Below are positions 17,188-21,987 of a stretch of DNA of 21,987 nt, in pieces; positions within the stretch are counted from its first letter, which is position 1, and each line of letters opens with the position of its first letter. The notes below the pieces were generated by a model. The model had not been told where the DNA came from. It ran no database searches and worked only from the letters and a program-made list of their open reading frames with translations. Both the position numbers and the translations under genes were made by a program. The DNA is taken from NCBI GenBank assembly GCA_019155205.2, contig JAHNZQ020000016.1, positions 1,654,083 through 1,676,069 of the forward strand, given 5' to 3'. The stretch comes from Gracilaria vermiculophylla (lineage: Eukaryota > Rhodophyta > Florideophyceae > Gracilariales > Gracilariaceae).

Positions 17188-18583
17188 CTACAGATCACCG
17201 AGCCGCGTCGAATACTCCGCTTCGAGGCGCGTTTTTGCCTTGAGCGCTTGGCTATCGAAGAACTTTGACAGGCTTTCCATGATGGCCGCCATCGAGGCTC
17301 GGTCTGCCTGGGCCTTGTGGAGCTCAAAGACCCAAGCACGCGCCTCGCGCAGAGCCTCTACGGGAGACGCTGGAGGGGGACGGCCCATCACTAGGCATGC
17401 CTGCACCAATTCCTGGAAGGCAGCCTACAGAGCCCCAAAGGAGACTCCTCCCGACGGTGCACCCGATGCAGCCACCTCCGTTGACTGCGCAACCACCGCC
17501 ATGGAAGTAGCCGCGAACAGCGGACCAGCTGGGACAGGGACTCCCCGACGGGAGTTCACACGCTCCGCATTGGAGGTCGGCAAAGCTAAGGACAAAGTCG
17601 GTGACAACGGAAGTGACGGCGGTGCAGGAACTGGAACGCTCCCCAGGCGAGGCTGTAGAACAGGCGCAGGGATTCTCCGCAGTCGGGGTTGCACCACTGG
17701 GACAGAAGGTACCGGGACAGGAGCAATCTCGTCCTCTTCCATAAGAGACATGGCAGCTACCACTGCGAGAGCACCCAGCATTGCTGCGGGCCGCGGCGTT
17801 ATCACCTCAGGAGACGCGCCCATATTCTGGGACGAAGACCCGCGTGGCGTGATGGTCGAAATGCTCCCTTGGATGGAACGCTGCACCGGTCGAGGTGTGG
17901 TACACCTCAAGATTCGATGGAGACGTAGGCGCCGAAGTTGGAGAAGACATGCCGAAGGGGTAGGAAGCCAGATGAATAGCCACCGAATGCGTGGTAACAC
18001 CCGAGGAGAGTGATCCGACACCACTTGGGGAACGGCCCGTGGTTACACGCCCGACCGGAGAGGGAGCCGCCTCAAGCCGCCACCGTGGAATTTGAGGAGA
18101 AGCCGGGCAACCGGAATCAGGTGAGGTATGGAGCACCATAGCGGGGCACACGTTCATATCTAGTGGAGGCCAACGGGAGCCCAGACAAGAGAATTATGAG
18201 ACTTGAACCTCCACGGAGATTGAGTGAACGGACGCGATGAAGCGGGTATTTCCCGAAGAAGAATCTTCGAAGGAATTGGAGTGGAAAGTGCCTCCAGAGA
18301 GTCGGTGTCCACTCTGGGCTGACCCACGCTCCGGCCACGGAGGTTGTACACCTGCACCACGCACAACGAACTCGACTGCGCGGGAGCTCACATCGCCAAC
18401 TGACGCGATTGTATAGGCAGAATACACCGATAAGGAGGAGCAAGGCCCGCAAACATCGCAGGGGGTGAAGCGTGAGCCCGCGGCAATACGCCGCGCAGGA
18501 GTATGAAGGTATGAAGGAATGCATGAAGGAGAAAGTGTGCCAACCGCCAGAGGTCGCGCTTGCCTCAAAACCGATAGGTGCAA
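17188..18583 (-). pseudogene. antisense coding-like region between chromodomain and 3' LTR
   Basis: Reading from 18583 on the minus strand, one frame runs to TAA (near 18194), resumes directly (FSCLGSRWPP, then SPDSGCPASPQIPRWRLE) and goes to about 17850. After a frame change it continues as NMGASPEVITPRPAAMLGAL, a Pro/Val-rich part (PVPVPSVPVVQPRLRRIP), a TAG at 17425-17427, and a helical C-terminal part (PVEALREARAWVFELHKAQA, RASMAAIMESLSKFFDSQAL) ending at 17188. That is roughly 460 codons with two stops and one frameshift. I recognise no domain. No ATG start is clear. The opposite strand is also open (16988-18013), but its Arg/Ser-heavy composition looks like a mirror of the antisense reading. 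Antisense extra frames at this position are known in some plant Ty3 elements. Confidence 0.5.
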
Positions 18584-18631
18584 CCCCGAGGATCAAGGAA
18601 TCGGAAGATGCACCTCGAGGACGGTGTGCAA

Positions 18632-18645
18632 TTTAGGAAAGGGGG
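18632..18645 (+). promoter_or_regulatory. polypurine tract of the 3' LTR
   Basis: TTTAGGAAAGGGGG ends two bases before the LTR B start (TGTAAAACAG at 18648). This is the standard place for the plus-strand primer of an LTR retrotransposon. Confidence 0.85.
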
Positions 18646-18647
18646 TA

Positions 18648-19201
18648 TGTAAAACAGTGGCTCCTAAGCGAAAAATTATTGTGTGGCCTTATGGCATAAT
18701 ATTCCTAAAGAGGGCTCGTGTTTTATTACCTGGGCCACGTGGTGCATAGTCACGCCTGCGTGCGCTACAATATCCTTCAGGGACGGTAGAATTATTATTT
18801 ATCTGAGTTATTTTATGCAGGTAATTATTACAGTAGTAAAACCTGCCGAGGCGGGCTCCCCGCTTAATACTTAATCTGCTGGTTGAGCTCCAACTCTGGG
18901 GAGGTAAAGAAAAGCACCCTTGAGTCTTCATCTACTTTTTTGGTTGGTGTCTCTCGTCGATCAACTCAGGTTTCTAAGCCGCAGATCCCCAGGTTGCATC
19001 ATAGCAGCGCCTGTAGGAGCATTTTCTGCCCAATGAGCCTCTCCCTCCTCTTAGTGTTCGCGGATCCCCTTTAAAAGTTCTCCCGGATCATGACAGCGTA
19101 TACCGGAGACCACTTTTAGGAACACGCACCTTTAGAGTCAACAAAAACTCCTAATGGACGTTGTGCTTTACTACCTCGAGAGCAGGGCTGACAGTATCAC
19201 A
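18648..19201 (+). repeat. LTR B (3' LTR of the long element)
   Basis: It is 554 bp, starts TGTAAAACAGTGGCTCCTAA and ends CAGTATCACA. It is the same length as LTR A but visibly diverged from it. It is followed at once by A-rich bases and then by an internal fragment of a second copy rather than by host DNA. Confidence 0.9.
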
Positions 19202-19510
19202 AAAAAATCCGACAAACCGCCGAAAGTCCCGCGCAAGCTAGCGTCATGACGTCGTCTTCTGTGATATGGTAGCGAAAGTCCCGACGCCTAGCCCTTTCGG
19301 AATTCCCGCCACCTGACCTCAGGGACCACGCGTGGAACTTCCTCATCCAACCGCATCAGGAATGACGACACCGCTGGATACTGTGAACCGCATCACCGCT
19401 CTCGGTGAACCTTTGCTGGAGGCTCCAGACGCCATCATGACCCCTGAAGGTGACATGCTCTACGCGGTGGACCATATCGTCTCCCACCGACAAACCCTTG
19501 CCGGAATACT
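19202..19510 (+). mobile_element. internal scrap of a second copy of the same retrotransposon
   Basis: It matches the long element's 3' pol region (about 16446-16825): integrase tail (ATCCGACAAACCGCC), an internal deletion after AAGCTAGCG corresponding to about 16482-16555, then the frame ELPHPTASGMTTPLDTVNRI leading into EGDMLYAVDHIVSHRQTLAG. It breaks in mid-chromodomain and joins LTR C directly. The polypurine tract and antisense module are absent. Confidence 0.85.
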
Positions 19511-20065
19511 TGTAGTACAGTGGTTTCTAAGGAAATATGGTGGTGTGGCTTTATGGCGTGATATTCATAAGGTGGTCTCGTATTTTATGAAGTGAGCCAC
19601 GTGGTGCATAATTTGGCCCGCGTGCGCTACACTATCCGTAAGGGACGGTAGAAGTTTTATATTTATTTTAGTTAATTTGTGCAGGTAGTTACTACAGTAG
19701 TAAGACCTGCCGAGGAGGGCTCCCAGCTTGACACTTAATCTACTGGTCGAGCTCCACCTCTGAGGAAGTAAACCAAGCACCCTTGAGTCTTCATCTACTT
19801 TTCCCGTTGAAAACTCTCGTTGATCATCTTCAGGTTTCTAAGCCGCCAACCCCCCGATCACATCATAGCAGCGCCTGTAGTAGCATTTTCCGCCCATTGA
19901 ACCTCCCTCTCCACTTGGTGTTTGCGGATCCTCTTTATGAATTCCACCGGCTCGCGACATCGGATACCGGAGACCACCTTTAGGAACACGCACCTTTGGA
20001 GTCAACCAAAACTCTTAACGTACGTGATGCTCTACTACCACGTAAGGAGAACTGACAGTACCACA
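19511..20065 (+). repeat. LTR C
   Basis: It is 555 bp, starts TGTAGTACAGTGGTTTCTAA and ends CAGTACCACA. It aligns end to end with LTRs A and B but is further diverged in the promoter-proximal half. Its TGTAGTACAGTGG start is closer to LTR A than to LTR B (TGTAAAACAGTGG). Its right edge interrupts an antisense coding-like relic at 20066. Confidence 0.9.
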
Positions 20066-20695
20066 AAATTGGATTTCCAAAGAATTTCCGTCTGTATCAA
20101 TGGCAGAGATTTCGTTCTCCATCTTGTATGCATTTTTATAACTGTCGTCGTAGTGGACCGACATAGTCGGTTCAGTTCCCCGTCTCCTACGAAATTCTTC
20201 AACGCATGGGTCGTTTTGGTGCTGCGCTAGAAATGTAGTTTGCAGTTCCTTTGAACCATCCACCGTCACACGAGACAGCTACTTTCCTCGATCAGTCAGC
20301 CGCGTCTTCTACATACTTTCTAACAGAACCGTCGCATCAGATGTCCCAGTCTCTCTTAGGTAAGCTTTGGATCAAGAAGCGTGTTGCCGTGGCTTGTTCT
20401 TCCGACGGGTCATCTTTACTGCACGGTGTGCATTCAAAATTTATGTTCGTCAGGGCTAGAAACCGAACCTCTTTTGGCAGTCCCTCTCGCTGTTGAAGTT
20501 GCAGAATGCCTTTCTGTGCAAGATATGTCTCCGCTACGCGTTCAATGTGGATTTGCGTTTGCAAATGCGTCTTTGTACTGGACATAAGAGTTCTGTCTCT
20601 CGCGGAGTATTGCTATCCTGCCTCATCGTTTTCTTGTAAACCACCGTCGCTTTCGTCTTGGCGATATCCTCCATTTTACGAAGCTGAACCACTTT
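20066..20695 (-). pseudogene. unrecognised coding-like relic cut by LTR C
   Basis: The minus strand reads as protein across two frame changes. EDIAKTKATVVYKKTMRQDS lies near 20670-20610. From 20585 it reads HIERVAETYLAQKGILQLQQ, LALTNINFECTPCSKDDPSE and ATATRFLIQSLPKRDWD to about 20340. After stops it continues as VDGSKELQTTFLAQHQNDPC, EEFRRRRGTEPTMSVHYDDS and MENEISAIDTDGNSLEIQF, ending exactly at the LTR C edge. Composition is natural and different from the retroelements. I do not recognise a family. It may be a host gene fragment or the tail of another mobile element; the LINE relic lies just upstream on the same strand. Confidence 0.4.
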
Positions 20696-20702
20696 CTAAA
20701 GT

Positions 20703-21840
20703 CTAGGAACAGGTATTGATCGTACACGTCCCGTTTGAATGTGTACCGCCTCGTTCTGTTAAACCTTGATTGCATCGACTCCGGATCCGATTGTGTTTGG
20801 TATAACGGATCCTACAGCATCCTGCTATTGTCCATACGGTGGTGTCGTCTGCAAAGAGGTTAATTTTCACGTTCCGTACTGTTTGCGTGATTTCTGAGGG
20901 CCGATCTACTAGAAAAGCTATCCACAAGACCGGGGAAACCGTATCACTTTCGGGAAGACCCTGGCGTACCAGCTCTTTCGTACTAATAGCCGTGCTCCAT
21001 CTGCATTTCCACCTCCTGCGCATTACAAAGGATCGTAGCCCCCTCCGAAGATGGGCAGGACATTTCAAGGCTTTGAATTTTGCTAACAGCATATGATGTG
21101 ATATTGGTCATGAGCTTTAAAGAAATCACATAAGGCTTCTAGAAACAGCTTTTGTTGATTCCAACTATTTGTGATGCCTTTCATCATGGCGGCCACATGT
21201 TCTTCTGTATTTTTGGACAAGCAAAACCCGGCTTCCTGGGATGGAAGTTTAGGTTCAAGCGACCGCATTAATACCTTGTTCACTAAATGCTCGGCGTCTC
21301 TTGATATCACTGGTGTTAGGGAGAGAGGCCTGAACTTTCCTCATGCTCCCGGCTTTGGGATGGGAGCTAGCCTGGCCGTTCTCCAACTGTTCGGCATGCA
21401 GCTATCTTTGTATGTCCTTTTGATGAGGTTGAGAAGGCGGAACAGTGCAGTTTCGGGAGGTCGACGTAAAAACGCTATTTAAATTCCGTCTGGGCCGGCT
21501 GCATGTCTCTCACTCATGTAACGCAGCACATTTTTAAGTTGTGTTATTTTGAAGGCGACCGGTGTCTCTCACTTTACTCTTTCCCTGTAAGCCTTTAGGG
21601 CTCGTTGGTATCGATTGCCACGAACGTGGTGTTTTATGAATGTCCCGGCCTTTCAAATTTCTGTTCGGAGAAACCATCCAGCCAGCTTCCTGTCTGCCCA
21701 TTCTTCATCGCCGAGAGGACATATTAAATCGACCGTGCGCGGCTGGTGTCCATGGACTTCATTTTCTTTCATAGCTTCTAGTTGTCAGAGTGTGGCTGGA
21801 GCTCGGAAACGACCTCTCACCAGCTCTCTCGTTTTAGTCT
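20703..21840 (-). pseudogene. LINE-type (non-LTR) reverse transcriptase relic
   Basis: Non-LTR RTs copy RNA at a nicked target. One minus-strand frame runs from about 21840: RAPATL, QLEAMKENEVHGHQPR, DEEWADRKLAGWF, RYQRALKAYRERVK, HAAGPDGI, FLRRPPETALFRLLNLI, NSWRTARLAPIPKPG, FRPLSLTPVISRDAEHLVNK, EAGFCLSKNTEEHV and CDFFKAHDQ, the last holding the catalytic Asp of motif A. Several stops interrupt it (for example before QLEAM, and after LRTEI, YRERVK, PDGI and PKPGA). After a frameshift at about 21095 it continues as SFVMRRRWKCRW, VRQGLPESDTVSPVLW and FADDTTVW, with the FADD box at 20844-20855. Order and motifs match the RT of LINE ORF2. No endonuclease is seen, since the upstream side is cut by the Tc1-like element at 21849. 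Confidence 0.85.
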
Positions 21841-21848
21841 ATCTATTA

Positions 21849-21987
21849 CAGTGCGTTTCAAAAACATATTACCCCTCAAAAGTGCGCCAAAACTGTACTG
21901 TAGACTAGATTTTGCACATAGTCTATGTAGAATCGTTTCAAAAAGATATGTACACCGCCTTCTTTATAATAAAAATGGCTCGACGCC
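21849..21987 (+). mobile_element. Tc1-like DNA transposon, left end only (runs off the window)
   Basis: It starts after TA (21847-21848) with CAGTGCGTTTCAAAAACATA, has an inner repeat at about 21932-21950 (ATCGTTTCAAAAAGATAT), and then a leader that matches the right arm of the 438-2157 element in inverted form. The 126-bp distance from tip to transposase ATG is uninterrupted, which made it the reference for detecting the insert at 1666-2103. It lies against the upstream edge of the LINE relic. Confidence 0.85.
21975..21987 (+). CDS. Tc1-like transposase, first four codons (partial)
   Basis: ATGGCTCGACGCC encodes MARR and part of a fifth codon. It matches in position and sequence the start (MARS) of the transposase pseudogene at 1588, including the upstream TTCTTT...AAAA leader. 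Whether this copy is intact cannot be told from the window. Confidence 0.7.

Larger units (their letters stand above)
9827..19201 (+). mobile_element. Ty3-type LTR retrotransposon (chromovirus-like), decayed, with antisense extra module
   Basis: Two 554-bp LTRs (9827-10380 and 18648-19201) enclose an internal region of about 8.3 kb. The domain order is gag, protease, reverse transcriptase, RNase H, integrase, chromodomain; RT before integrase defines the Ty3 type, and a chromodomain after integrase defines chromoviruses. The extra region 16975-18631 carries an antisense coding-like stretch and makes the element longer than typical chromoviruses. Many stops and frameshifts show it is dead, and the LTRs have diverged. 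No target-site duplication is seen: the bases before LTR A (CTACG) differ from those after LTR B (AAAAA) and after LTR C (AAATT). Confidence 0.9.

Noticed and set aside
16988..18013. 341-codon plus-strand frame after the chromodomain, with hydrophobic beginning
   Set aside because: Not accepted as the main gene because its Arg/Ser/Thr-heavy composition looks like the mirror of the better antisense reading and it begins at a TTG. Kept as an alternative in the findings.
1..21987. CRISPR arrays, tRNA or rRNA genes
   Set aside because: No regularly spaced short repeats, no cloverleaf-like sequence and no rRNA core motif noticed on either strand.

Overview
This is a stretch of eukaryotic nuclear DNA made up mostly of mobile-element remains, with one convincing host gene. 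Grounds for calling it eukaryotic are a Ty3-type LTR retrotransposon, several Tc1-like DNA transposons, a non-LTR (LINE-type) reverse transcriptase remnant, and a single-exon 5'(3')-deoxyribonucleotidase gene with a good Kozak context and no bacterial-style ribosome binding site or operon. An intron-poor, repeat-rich genome such as a red alga (Chondrus-like) is my best guess. That is an inference from gene style, not something the sequence proves.

Layout. 1-128 may hold the C-terminal end of a gene. 438-2157 is a decayed Tc1-like element on the minus strand, split by a foreign insert of about 430 bp. 2196-2601 is a short terminal-inverted-repeat element built from palindromic ACCTCATATGAGGT units. 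2610-3020 is a coding-like relic. 3020-4738 shows nothing I recognise. 4739-5317 (minus) is the deoxyribonucleotidase gene, with an open basic N-terminal extension up to 5449. 6302-7591 is a second element with Tc1-type ends but no recognisable transposase. 7834-8286 looks like a solo copia-type LTR with a strong hairpin and a TATA box. 8582-9458 is a third Tc1-like element, truncated after its second catalytic Asp.

The centre (9827-20065) is a Ty3-type (Metaviridae, chromovirus-like) retrotransposon array with three LTRs. LTR A (9827-10380), a full internal region and LTR B (18648-19201) form one long element. They are followed by a short internal scrap and LTR C (19511-20065), the remains of a second, internally deleted copy. 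The internal region runs gag, protease, reverse transcriptase, RNase H, integrase and chromodomain, all in sense but broken by stops and frameshifts. A further 1.7 kb then precedes the 3' LTR. It carries an antisense coding-like region and is bracketed by two copies of the same 14-base polypurine motif. I regard this antisense module and the duplicated polypurine tract as the most interesting part of the window.

Beyond LTR C, 20066-20695 (minus) is an unrecognised coding-like relic that stops at the LTR edge. 20703-21840 (minus) is a LINE reverse transcriptase relic. At 21849 a fourth Tc1-like element begins, and the window ends four codons into its transposase. All four Tc1-type elements share a doubled repeat at each visible end (IR/DR architecture).
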